Positions 8,771 to 16,099 of a DNA stretch of 64,000 nt are shown here, in pieces (positions within the stretch are counted from its first letter, which is position 1; the number at the start of each line of letters is the position of its first letter). A program made the translations under genes and the position numbers. This DNA is from Arthrobacter agilis (GTDB lineage: Bacteria; Actinomycetota; Actinomycetes; Actinomycetales; Micrococcaceae): the NCBI RefSeq assembly GCF_002157505.1, contig NZ_NFSC01000025.1, positions 62,001 through 126,000 on the forward strand, given 5' to 3'. The notes under the pieces are model-generated. The model saw only the letters and a program-made list of their open reading frames with translations. It was not told where the DNA came from and did not search any database.

Positions 8771-10404
8771 TCTCCATGACCGGTGCGGGCCTCCGCCTGC
8801 CACTCCAGACCGCCGAGGCGACGACCGTCGGTTCTCCGGTCCTCAACATCTCCATCTTCGGCCTGTTCGTCGCGATCACCCTCGTGATCGTGCTGCGGGC
8901 CAGCCGCAACAACAAGACGGCGGCGGACTACTACGCGGCCGGGCGCTCGTTCACCGGGCCACAGAACGGAACCGCGATCGCGGGCGACTACCTCTCTGCC
9001 GCCTCCTTCCTCGGCATCGTCGGCGCCATCGCCATCAACGGCTATGACGGATTCCTGTACTCGATCGGTTTCCTCGTGGCGTGGCTCGTGGCGCTGCTCC
9101 TCGTCGCGGAACTCCTCCGCAACACGGGCAAGTTCACCATGGCGGACGTCCTGTCCTTCCGGCTCAAGCAGCGGCCCGTCCGCATCGCGGCCGCCATCAC
9201 CACCCTGGCGGTCTGCTTCTTCTACCTGCTCGCCCAGATGGCCGGCGCGGGCGGACTCGTCTCCCTCCTGCTCGGCATCAACGACAGGCTCGGACAGTCC
9301 ATCGTCATCACGGTCGTCGGTGTCCTCATGATCATGTACGTGCTGATCGGTGGCATGAAGGGCACCACCTGGGTGCAGATCATCAAGGCCTGCCTGCTCA
9401 TCGCCGGCGCGTTCGTCATGACCATCTGGGTCCTGGCCATCCACGGCTTCAACCTCTCCACGCTGCTCGGTGCCGCCGTCGAGACCTCCGGCAACGCTGC
9501 GATCACGAGCCCGGGCCTGCAGTACGGCGTCAGCGCCATCACGAGGCTCGACTTCCTGTCCCTGGCGCTTGCGCTCGTGCTCGGAACGGCTGCCCTGCCG
9601 CACGTGCTGATGCGCTTCTACACCGTGCCCACGGCCAAGGAAGCCCGCCGCTCGGTGGTCTGGGCCATCTGGCTCATCGGCGCCTTCTACCTCTTCACCC
9701 TCGTGCTGGGCTACGGCGCCAGCGCGCTGATCGGCGCGGACCGCATCGCGGCCGCACCCGGTGGCGTGAACTCGGCGGCGCCGCTGCTGGCCTACGAGCT
9801 CGGCGGATCCATCCTGCTCGGACTCATCTCCGCCGTCGCGTTCGCCACGATCCTCGCGGTCGTCGCGGGCCTGACCATCACGGCGGCTGCCTCGTTCGCC
9901 CATGACATCTACGCCAGCGTCATCCGCCGCGGCAAGGTGGACCCCGACGGCGAGGTCAAGGTGGCCCGCCGCACGGTGATCGTGATCGGACTGGTGTCCA
10001 TCGCCGGCGGTATCGGCGCCCAGGGCCAGAACGTCGCATTCCTGGTGGCGCTCGCATTCGCCGTCGCGGCCAGTGCGAACCTGCCCACCATCCTCTACTC
10101 GCTGTTCTGGCGGAAGTTCAACACCCAGGGAGCGGTCTGGAGCATGTACGGCGGCCTCGGCTCCGCCATCCTCCTCATCGCCCTCTCGCCCGTCGTCTCC
10201 GGCGGCGAGAAGTCGATGATCCAGGGGGCGGACTTCTCGCTGTTCCCCCTGAGCAACCCGGGCATCGTCTCGATCCCGCTCGCGTTCTTCCTCGGCTGGC
10301 TGGGCACCACGCTCTCCAAGACGAAGGAAGACCCGATGAAGCAGGCCGAGATGGAAGTACGGTCGCTCACCGGCGTCGGCGCCGAGAAGGCAACCGACCA
10401 CTGA
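8767..10404 (+). CDS. actP: Cation/acetate symporter (SSS family)
   Basis: A 545-residue polytopic membrane protein (about 13 helices) of the sodium:solute symporter family. GDYLSAASFLGIVGAI (about residues 75-90) and LPHVLMRFYTVPTAKEAR (about 277-294) are diagnostic of the ActP branch that imports acetate and related short monocarboxylates with a cation. It is translationally coupled to the DUF485 gene and followed by a strong terminator. A Crp-like site upstream and the adjacent LytS/LytTR genes suggest control by carbon status. Acetate versus pyruvate specificity is not readable from sequence. Confidence 0.92.
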   Translation: MISMTGAGLRLPLQTAEATTVGSPVLNISIFGLFVAITLVIVLRASRNNKTAADYYAAGRSFTGPQNGTAIAGDYLSAASFLGIVGAIAINGYDGFLYSIGFLVAWLVALLLVAELLRNTGKFTMADVLSFRLKQRPVRIAAAITTLAVCFFYLLAQMAGAGGLVSLLLGINDRLGQSIVITVVGVLMIMYVLIGGMKGTTWVQIIKACLLIAGAFVMTIWVLAIHGFNLSTLLGAAVETSGNAAITSPGLQYGVSAITRLDFLSLALALVLGTAALPHVLMRFYTVPTAKEARRSVVWAIWLIGAFYLFTLVLGYGASALIGADRIAAAPGGVNSAAPLLAYELGGSILLGLISAVAFATILAVVAGLTITAAASFAHDIYASVIRRGKVDPDGEVKVARRTVIVIGLVSIAGGIGAQGQNVAFLVALAFAVAASANLPTILYSLFWRKFNTQGAVWSMYGGLGSAILLIALSPVVSGGEKSMIQGADFSLFPLSNPGIVSIPLAFFLGWLGTTLSKTKEDPMKQAEMEVRSLTGVGAEKATDH

Positions 10405-10420
10405 CGCACCCTCCGCAGGA

Positions 10421-10455
10421 CGAGCGAGGCCGCCCCACCCGGGGCGGCCTCGTTC
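10421..10455 (+). terminator. Terminator after actP
   Basis: A nearly perfect stem of about 16 base pairs (arms CGAGCGAGGCCGCCCC and GGGGCGGCCTCGTTCG) closes a three-base loop 17 bases after the symporter stop. It lies between convergent genes and can serve both. Confidence 0.8.
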
Positions 10456-10471
10456 GTGTTAAGGGGACTTT

Positions 10472-11056
10472 TTAAGGGGACTGCGGTTCCAGGAGCCGGA
10501 GGACGCCGGCCAGTGCGCCCGGCATACTCACCACCGGGTCGTACAGCCACTGGAGCTGGATGCCGTCGAAGACGCCGATGATGATGCGCGCAGCGTCCTC
10601 GGGGGAGATGTCCGCACGGATCTCGCCGCGGGCCTGCGCATCGGCGATATTCACGGCCGTCTTCTCCACGAGCCAGGCGTAGCGGTCGCGAAAGTAGTCC
10701 CGGGCGGCGTGTCCCGGCCGGGTGGCGGTCGCGGACGCCACGGCGAACAGCGCGGTCAGGCCGGGATGCTGCTCATTGCGCTCGGCGATGCCCGGAAGGT
10801 CGGCGAGGGCTATCGCCGCTCCGCCGGAACGGACGGTGTTCTGCTCGTCGCGGTCGGCCAGCACCGCGGTCAGCAGGTCCTGCTTGCCGCTGAAGTAGTG
10901 GAAGAGCGTTGCTTCCTTGATGCCTGCCCGCTCCGCGACGAGCTTGAGGGTGGTGCCCTCGAATCCCTCGGCCGCGAAGACGTCCGCAGCGATCCTCAAC
11001 AGGTCGCGACGCCGCTCGATGCCCTTGGCATAGGTGCCCGGCGCCTTTCCGCTCAT
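10472..11056 (-). CDS. TetR-family transcriptional regulator (divergent from glycoside hydrolase)
   Basis: A 194-residue TetR-type repressor. The N-terminal helix-turn-helix spans residues about 15-60, with GTTLKLVAERAGIKEATLFHYF matching the family pattern and the AEGFEGTT turn before it; the ligand-binding C-terminal domain is unique as usual. The ATG at 11056 is the last in-frame start before non-coding sequence and sits next to a perfect inverted repeat in the intergenic region shared with the GH3 gene. It is therefore a likely local regulator of that hydrolase and of itself. The inducer is unknown. Confidence 0.88.
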   Translation of the reverse strand: MSGKAPGTYAKGIERRRDLLRIAADVFAAEGFEGTTLKLVAERAGIKEATLFHYFSGKQDLLTAVLADRDEQNTVRSGGAAIALADLPGIAERNEQHPGLTALFAVASATATRPGHAARDYFRDRYAWLVEKTAVNIADAQARGEIRADISPEDAARIIIGVFDGIQLQWLYDPVVSMPGALAGVLRLLEPQSP

Positions 11057-11088
11057 GGGTCGAGTGTAGAGGGTGGCCTGCAGCCGCA

Positions 11089-11119
11089 ACACAAAACCCA
11101 GTATCGCTTGGTTTTGTGT
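11089..11119. promoter_or_regulatory. Probable TetR operator: perfect 10-bp inverted repeat
   Basis: ACACAAAACC and its exact complement GGTTTTGTGT are separated by 11 bases in the 111-base region between the divergent TetR and GH3 genes. Arm length and position fit a TetR dimer site overlapping both promoters. Confidence 0.7.
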
Positions 11120-11167
11120 ACTCTGGCTTCCACCAGGACAACCTGTACCCATTACGAAGGAGTAATC

Positions 11168-13198
11168 ATGGGCAAGAATCCGGACGCGGGAACGATCCGC
11201 TCTGCGGTCCCGCGCAAGAGCGCAGCAGGCAAGCGACGAGGTCGGGGTCCCGTCGCCGCCGTCACGGCCGGCGCACTGCTGGCGACGATCCTCGCATCGG
11301 GGTCGGCGGCCAGCGCAGCTCCCCAGCAGAAGGTCCGCCAGCCGGCACTGGACAGCCGGTCGGCGGAGATCATCACAGTGGACGGCCGGTCCTTCCGCGA
11401 CCTCGACGGCAACGGCACGCTGACGCCGTACGAGGACTGGCGCCTCACCCCCGAGGAACGCGCCTCGGACCTCGTCGCGCGGCTCTCCCTCGAGGAGAAG
11501 GCGGGGCAGCTCATGCACGCCTCCCTGACGGGCAAGGGAACCTACGACCGCGCGGCGTTCTCCCGACTCCTCACGGAACGCCACATCACCACCTTCATCT
11601 CCCGGCTCGGCGTCGGAGCGGGAACCCTTGCAAGCGAGCACAACGACCTCCAGGCGCTCGCCGAGCAGCAGCCGTTCGGCATCCCCCTGAAGATCAGCAC
11701 CGACCCGCGCAACGGCTTCACCGTGACGGAAGGGCAGACCGTCTCGAACGGAGACTTCACGCCCTTCCCCGACCCGATCGGCATGGGAGCGGTGGACGAT
11801 CCGGAGACGACCAGGGCCATGGCCGACATCATCCGCAGGGAGTACCGTGCGGTCGGTATCCAGGAGGCGCTGTCCCCACAGGCGGACCTCGCCACCGAGC
11901 CCCGGTGGACCCGTATCAACGGAACGTTCGGTGCCACCGGCGAGGAGGTGCGCGAGCACGTCCAGGCCTATGTCGAGGGAATGCAGGGCGGATCGGACGG
12001 TCTCACCCCGGACAGTGTCGCCACGGTCGTCAAGCACTGGGTGGGCTACGGCGCCCAGGTCAACGGGTACGACAGCCACTACTACTACGGCCGGTACGCG
12101 GCGTTCCCCGGCAACAACTTCGAGGAGCACCTCACGCCCTACGAGGGCGCTTTCGCGGCCGGAGCGTCGGGCATCATGCCGACCTACTCGATCCTGCAGG
12201 ACCTGCAGCGCAACGGGACAGCCGTGGAGCAGGTGGGTGCGAACCACAACGAGTACCTCCTGCAGGACGTGCTGCGCGGGGAGTACGGGTTCGACGGCGT
12301 CATCACGTCGGACTGGGGCATCGCCAACGACTGCCCGGCGTCCTGCCTGGCACTCCGTCCGCCGCTGTCCTTCGTCGGAGCACACGGAGCGGGCATGCCC
12401 TGGGGCGTCGAGGACCTGACGCTGGCCGAGCGCTACGCGAGCGCGGTGAACGCCGGCGTCGACATCATCGGTGGCAGCGACAAGCCGCAGTACATTCTCG
12501 AGGCAGTGAGCCAGGGGCTGCTCGGCGAGGACCGCGTGGACGAGGCGGCCCGGCGCGTGCTCCAGCAGAAGTTCGAGCTGGGACTCTTCGAGAACCCCTA
12601 CGTCGACGTGAGTGCTGCGGAGCGGATCGTCGGCAGCACCAGGTCGGCGAAGGCGGGTGACGCGGCGCAGGCGGCGTCACTGACGCTGCTGAGCAACGAC
12701 GGCGTCCTGCCGGTGTCCCGCAGGGACGTCCGGAAGGTCTTCCTCCACGGGATCGACGCCGACGCCGCGCGCGACGCCGGCTTCACCCCCGTGGCCACGC
12801 CTGCCGAGGCGGACCTCGCCGTCGTCCGGCTCGCCGACCCGCGCGGCGGAGCCGACCTGACGGACCTCGACTTCAGCGGTGACGAGCCGGGCTACCAGGC
12901 GCTGCTCGCGGCGTCGGACGCCGGCATTCCGACGGTCGCCGTCCCGAACCTCGCACGGCCGCTGATCCTCGGCAACGTCGTCGACCACGCGAACGCGGTC
13001 CTCGCCGACTACGGGGTGTCGGACAGCGTGCTGCTGGACGTGCTGCGCGGCAAGGCGAAGCCGGGCGGGCACCTGCCGTTCGAATTGCCGTCCTCGATGG
13101 CCGAGGTCGAGGCCCAGCTGCCCGACGTGCCGAACGACACCGCCAACCCGCTGTTCCCGGCCGGGTTCGGCCTGTCCTACGGGCGAAGCGGCCGCTGA
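11168..13198 (+). CDS. Secreted glycoside hydrolase family 3 protein
   Basis: A 676-residue beta-glucosidase/xylosidase-type enzyme. A long basic N terminus (KSAAGKRRGRGP) leads into a hydrophobic signal segment ending ASGSAASAAP (cleavage near residue 52), so it is exported. The GH3 catalytic domain follows, with the nucleophile aspartate in FDGVITSDWG (about residue 384) and the GFGLSYG ending typical of the family's second domain. AAGGAGT five to eleven bases upstream supports the ATG at 11168. It is probably repressed by the divergent TetR protein. The sugar substrate cannot be named from sequence; the SHYYYGRYAAFPG region is typical of GH3 sequences that resemble exo-glucosidases. Confidence 0.9.
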   Translation: MGKNPDAGTIRSAVPRKSAAGKRRGRGPVAAVTAGALLATILASGSAASAAPQQKVRQPALDSRSAEIITVDGRSFRDLDGNGTLTPYEDWRLTPEERASDLVARLSLEEKAGQLMHASLTGKGTYDRAAFSRLLTERHITTFISRLGVGAGTLASEHNDLQALAEQQPFGIPLKISTDPRNGFTVTEGQTVSNGDFTPFPDPIGMGAVDDPETTRAMADIIRREYRAVGIQEALSPQADLATEPRWTRINGTFGATGEEVREHVQAYVEGMQGGSDGLTPDSVATVVKHWVGYGAQVNGYDSHYYYGRYAAFPGNNFEEHLTPYEGAFAAGASGIMPTYSILQDLQRNGTAVEQVGANHNEYLLQDVLRGEYGFDGVITSDWGIANDCPASCLALRPPLSFVGAHGAGMPWGVEDLTLAERYASAVNAGVDIIGGSDKPQYILEAVSQGLLGEDRVDEAARRVLQQKFELGLFENPYVDVSAAERIVGSTRSAKAGDAAQAASLTLLSNDGVLPVSRRDVRKVFLHGIDADAARDAGFTPVATPAEADLAVVRLADPRGGADLTDLDFSGDEPGYQALLAASDAGIPTVAVPNLARPLILGNVVDHANAVLADYGVSDSVLLDVLRGKAKPGGHLPFELPSSMAEVEAQLPDVPNDTANPLFPAGFGLSYGRSGR

Positions 13199-13204
13199 CC
13201 GGTG

Positions 13205-13234
13205 CGGCGTCCTGGCCGGGAGGTCAGGACGCCG
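13205..13234. terminator. Bidirectional terminator between GH3 and Lrp genes
   Basis: A ten-base perfect stem (CGGCGTCCTG with CAGGACGCCG) and ten-base loop lie just after the GH3 stop and overlap the last codons of the convergent Lrp gene. Confidence 0.6.
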
Positions 13235-13700
13235 TGCGCGGGCCGCGCGCAAGCAGCGGCTCGACGCGGAAGGGGATGAGCTCGCCCATGGCGAGTGAGG
13301 TGTCGCAGCGCTCCACGCCGTCGCACGCGAGGATCTTGCCGTTGATCCGGAAGAGGTCCTCGGCGTCGACGGCGACCACGCGGACCAGGATGTCGGCCTG
13401 CCCCGTCAGCCCGAACGCTTCGATGACCTCGGGAACGGCGGCGATGCTGTGCGTGATGGACGCCAGCTTCTGCTGCTGCACGTGGACGTGGATGAAGGCG
13501 GTCAGCGGGTAACCGAGCGACACGGTGTTGATGCGCCGCTCGAAGGAGAGGAAGACGGCCTTCTTCTCGAGCTGCGCCATCCTCGCCTGGACCGTGTTCC
13601 GTGACAGCCCCAGCTTCTGAGCGAGGGCGACCACGGTGCGGCGGGGGTCCTTGGCCAGAGCCTGCAGCAGCCGCGTATCCGTGAGGTCGAGGGGTTGCAT
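13224..13700 (-). CDS. Lrp/AsnC-family transcriptional regulator (BkdR-like)
   Basis: A 158-residue feast/famine regulator. Residues 1-60 form the winged helix-turn-helix (LDLTDTRLLQAL, then KLGLSRNTVQARMAQLEK), followed by the RAM/AsnC ligand-binding domain with the GQADILVRV strand. The MQPLDL start at 13700 was preferred over an upstream start at 13718 because it gives the usual family N terminus. It is divergent from a branched-chain 2-oxoacid dehydrogenase operon, the arrangement of bkdR in many bacteria, so it probably activates or represses that operon in response to a branched-chain amino acid or oxoacid. Confidence 0.9.
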   Translation of the reverse strand: MQPLDLTDTRLLQALAKDPRRTVVALAQKLGLSRNTVQARMAQLEKKAVFLSFERRINTVSLGYPLTAFIHVHVQQQKLASITHSIAAVPEVIEAFGLTGQADILVRVVAVDAEDLFRINGKILACDGVERCDTSLAMGELIPFRVEPLLARGPRTAS

Positions 13701-13748
13701 AGTGCGCAACGCTAACACGGCCTGAAGGGGCCGAACAGTGCATAGTGC
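13696..13748. promoter_or_regulatory. Repeated decamer, candidate Lrp binding sites
   Basis: TGCATAGTGC occurs at 13696-13705 and again at 13739-13748, 43 bases (about four helical turns) apart. The first copy lies within the inverted repeat GTTGC...GCAAC (13694-13710) that covers the start codon of the Lrp gene. Phased repeats suit the multimeric binding of Lrp/AsnC proteins. Confidence 0.4.
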
Positions 13749-13784
13749 TCAGTCCAGGACAAAACGGTTGTGCCACCTGTGCGC

Positions 13785-13800
13785 TGTGAGTAGGGTCACA
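13785..13800 (+). promoter_or_regulatory. Candidate Crp/GlxR-type operator upstream of bkd operon
   Basis: TGTGAGTAGGGTCACA is a perfect match to the TGTGA-N6-TCACA dyad of cAMP-receptor-type regulators, 90 bases before the first bkd start codon. Confidence 0.6.
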
Positions 13801-13889
13801 ATCACTCCGGGTAAAGGCGCCCGGAGCTCCCTCCGAGCGGCCCGATCGGCCGGAGGAGGGGGTGTCTGCGAGTGCGAAGGTTGCGTGCA

Positions 13890-15077
13890 ATGACCCAGGA
13901 CGGCGACCAGCGAGGACAGGAATTCACCGGCGGGGACGACGCCGGATCAGCGAGCGGGCTGGTCCTTCCCGGCCCTTCCCGCCCCGGCGCGGACGATCCC
14001 GTGCAGCTCATCGATCCCTCCGGGGTCCGCCACCCCCACGGACACTACGACTCCCTCGTGGCCGATGTCGACGGCGCCGCCCTGCAGAAGCTCTACGAGG
14101 ACATGGTGGTGGTGCGCCGTATCGATGCCGAGGCCACCGCCCTGCAGCGCCAGGGCGAGCTGGCACTCTGGCCGCCACTGCTCGGGCAGGAAGCGGCCCA
14201 GATCGGTTCCGGCCGCGCCCTGCGCTCCGACGATTTCGTGTTCTCCAGCTACCGCGAGAACGGCGTCGCCTACTGCCGGGGGGTGGACCTCGCGGACATC
14301 CTGCGCGTCTGGCGCGGCAACGCCTCCTCGGGGTGGGACCCCTACACGATCAACATGGCGACGCCCCAGGTGATCATCGGCGCCCAGACGCTCCACGCCA
14401 CGGGGTACGCGATGGGCATCATCAACGACGGTGCGGACTCCGTCGCGGTGACCTACTTCGGGGACGGCGCCACGAGCCAGGGCGACGTCAACGAGGCTCT
14501 GGTGTTCGCCGCGAGCTACCAGGCGCCCGTCGTGTTCTTCTGCCAGAACAACCACTGGGCCATCTCCGAGCCGGTGGGCCTGCAGGCGCACGTGCCGATC
14601 GCGCGCCGGGCGCCGGGCTTCGGAATCCCGTCCGTGCGGGTCGACGGCAACGATGTCCTCGCGTGCCTCGCTGTCACGCGGGAAGCCCTCGCCCGGGCCC
14701 GCTCCGGCGGCGGCCCCACCTTCATCGAAGCCGTGACGTACCGCATGGGCCCGCACACGACGGCGGACGACCCCACGCGCTACCGCGACCCGAACGAACT
14801 CGAGGACTGGGTGGCCCGCGATCCGCTGGCACGGCTCGCCACCCTGCTCGACTCCCTCGGCCTGCTCGAGGCCGACTACACGGATGCGGTGAAGGCCAGG
14901 GCCGACGCCGTCGCCGCGGAGCTGCGCGAGGGCTGCGTCTCGATGCCCGAGCCGGCGCCGTCGGACGTCTTCCGGCACGTCTACAGCGCACCGAACTCCG
15001 AGCTCGATCGCCAGCAGGACCACTACGAGCGCTACCTCGCCTCCTTCGACCAGGCAGCACAGGAAGGACGCCGCTGA
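13890..15077 (+). CDS. bkdA: Branched-chain 2-oxoacid dehydrogenase E1 alpha subunit
   Basis: The E1 alpha subunit binds thiamine diphosphate and, with E1 beta, decarboxylates 2-oxoacids and transfers the acyl group to lipoylated E2. The ThDP/magnesium motif is visible as GDGATSQGDVNEAL followed about 17 residues later by QNN. Length is 395 residues. An in-frame GTG at 13872 is an alternative start; the ATG at 13890 was preferred because GAAGG precedes it at nine bases. The stop overlaps the E1 beta start (TGATG). Branched-chain rather than pyruvate specificity is inferred from separate alpha/beta subunits and the divergent Lrp regulator. Confidence 0.9.
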   Translation: MTQDGDQRGQEFTGGDDAGSASGLVLPGPSRPGADDPVQLIDPSGVRHPHGHYDSLVADVDGAALQKLYEDMVVVRRIDAEATALQRQGELALWPPLLGQEAAQIGSGRALRSDDFVFSSYRENGVAYCRGVDLADILRVWRGNASSGWDPYTINMATPQVIIGAQTLHATGYAMGIINDGADSVAVTYFGDGATSQGDVNEALVFAASYQAPVVFFCQNNHWAISEPVGLQAHVPIARRAPGFGIPSVRVDGNDVLACLAVTREALARARSGGGPTFIEAVTYRMGPHTTADDPTRYRDPNELEDWVARDPLARLATLLDSLGLLEADYTDAVKARADAVAAELREGCVSMPEPAPSDVFRHVYSAPNSELDRQQDHYERYLASFDQAAQEGRR

Positions 15078-16099
15078 TGTCCACCATGACTTTCGGCCGC
15101 GCGATCAACGCAGGCCTGCGCCGCGCCATGGACGACGATCCCAAGGTGGTCCTGCTGGGGGAGGACATCGGCAGGCTCGGGGGAGTCTTCCGCATCACCG
15201 ACGGCCTGCAGAAGGACTTCGGCGCGCATCGCGTCCTGGACACGCCACTCGCCGAGGCGGGCATCATGGGCACCGCCGTCGGCATGGCGTACCGCGGCTA
15301 CCGCCCGGTGGTCGAGATCCAGTTCGACGGCTTCATCTACCCGGCGTTCGACCAGATCGTGAGCCAGGTGGCCAAGCTGCACTACCGGACGCGGGGCGCG
15401 GTGAGGATGCCGATCACCATCCGCGTGCCCTTCGGCGGCGGCATCGGTTCGCCGGAGCACCACTCGGAGTCACCCGAGGCCTACTTCACGCACACCTCGG
15501 GCCTGCGCGTCGTGAGTCCCTCCAACCCGCAGGACGCCTATTCGATGATCCAGCAGGCCATCGCCAGTGACGACCCCGTGCTGTACTTCGAGCCCAAGCG
15601 CCGCTACCACGTCAAGGGCGAGGTCGACGAGGCCGAAGACCTGTCGGCGTCGGACATGGGTGCCGCCCGCGTGGTCACCGAGGGAAGCGACGTCACGCTG
15701 GTCACCTATGGGCCCCTCGTACCGACGGCACGCGACGCCGCCATCGCCGCGTCCGACGACGGCATCTCGATCGAGGTCATCGACCTGCGCTCGCTCGCAC
15801 CGATCGACTTCCCCACGGTGGAGGCCTCCGTGCGGAAGACGGGCCGGCTGGTCGTCACGCACGAGGCGGCCCGGTCGGGTGGCCTCGGCGCGGAGATCGC
15901 CGCCAGCATCACGGAGCGGTGCTTCGACTACCTCGAGCACGCTCCCGTCCGTGTCACGGGCTTCGATATCCCCTATCCCTACTCCAAGCTCGAGTTCCAC
16001 CACCTGCCGGACCTCGACCGCATCCTCGACGGTGTGGACCGGGTGCTGCGCCGGCCGAACTCCCTGAGCGGACTGGACATGGAAGGACCGGCACAGTGA
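15077..16099 (+). CDS. bkdB: Branched-chain 2-oxoacid dehydrogenase E1 beta subunit
   Basis: A 340-residue transketolase-type E1 beta subunit that completes the ThDP active site with E1 alpha. Characteristic segments are LLGEDIGRLGGVFRIT (about residues 27-42), LDTPLAEAGIMGTA (about 55-68), IQFDGFIYPAFDQI and the C-terminal GFDIPYPYSKLE. It is translationally coupled at both ends: one-base overlap with bkdA and four-base GTGA overlap with the E2 gene. The three genes therefore form one operon. Confidence 0.93.
   Translation: MSTMTFGRAINAGLRRAMDDDPKVVLLGEDIGRLGGVFRITDGLQKDFGAHRVLDTPLAEAGIMGTAVGMAYRGYRPVVEIQFDGFIYPAFDQIVSQVAKLHYRTRGAVRMPITIRVPFGGGIGSPEHHSESPEAYFTHTSGLRVVSPSNPQDAYSMIQQAIASDDPVLYFEPKRRYHVKGEVDEAEDLSASDMGAARVVTEGSDVTLVTYGPLVPTARDAAIAASDDGISIEVIDLRSLAPIDFPTVEASVRKTGRLVVTHEAARSGGLGAEIAASITERCFDYLEHAPVRVTGFDIPYPYSKLEFHHLPDLDRILDGVDRVLRRPNSLSGLDMEGPAQ

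Noticed and set aside
8668..10401. 577-codon minus-strand frame opposite actP
   Set aside because: Shadow of the symporter; composition is low-complexity Asp/Glu/His/Arg and the plus-strand gene is unambiguous.
11057..12385. Upstream extension of the TetR gene to 637 codons
   Set aside because: The extension runs antisense through the GH3 gene; the TetR protein begins at ATG 11056 with normal family length.
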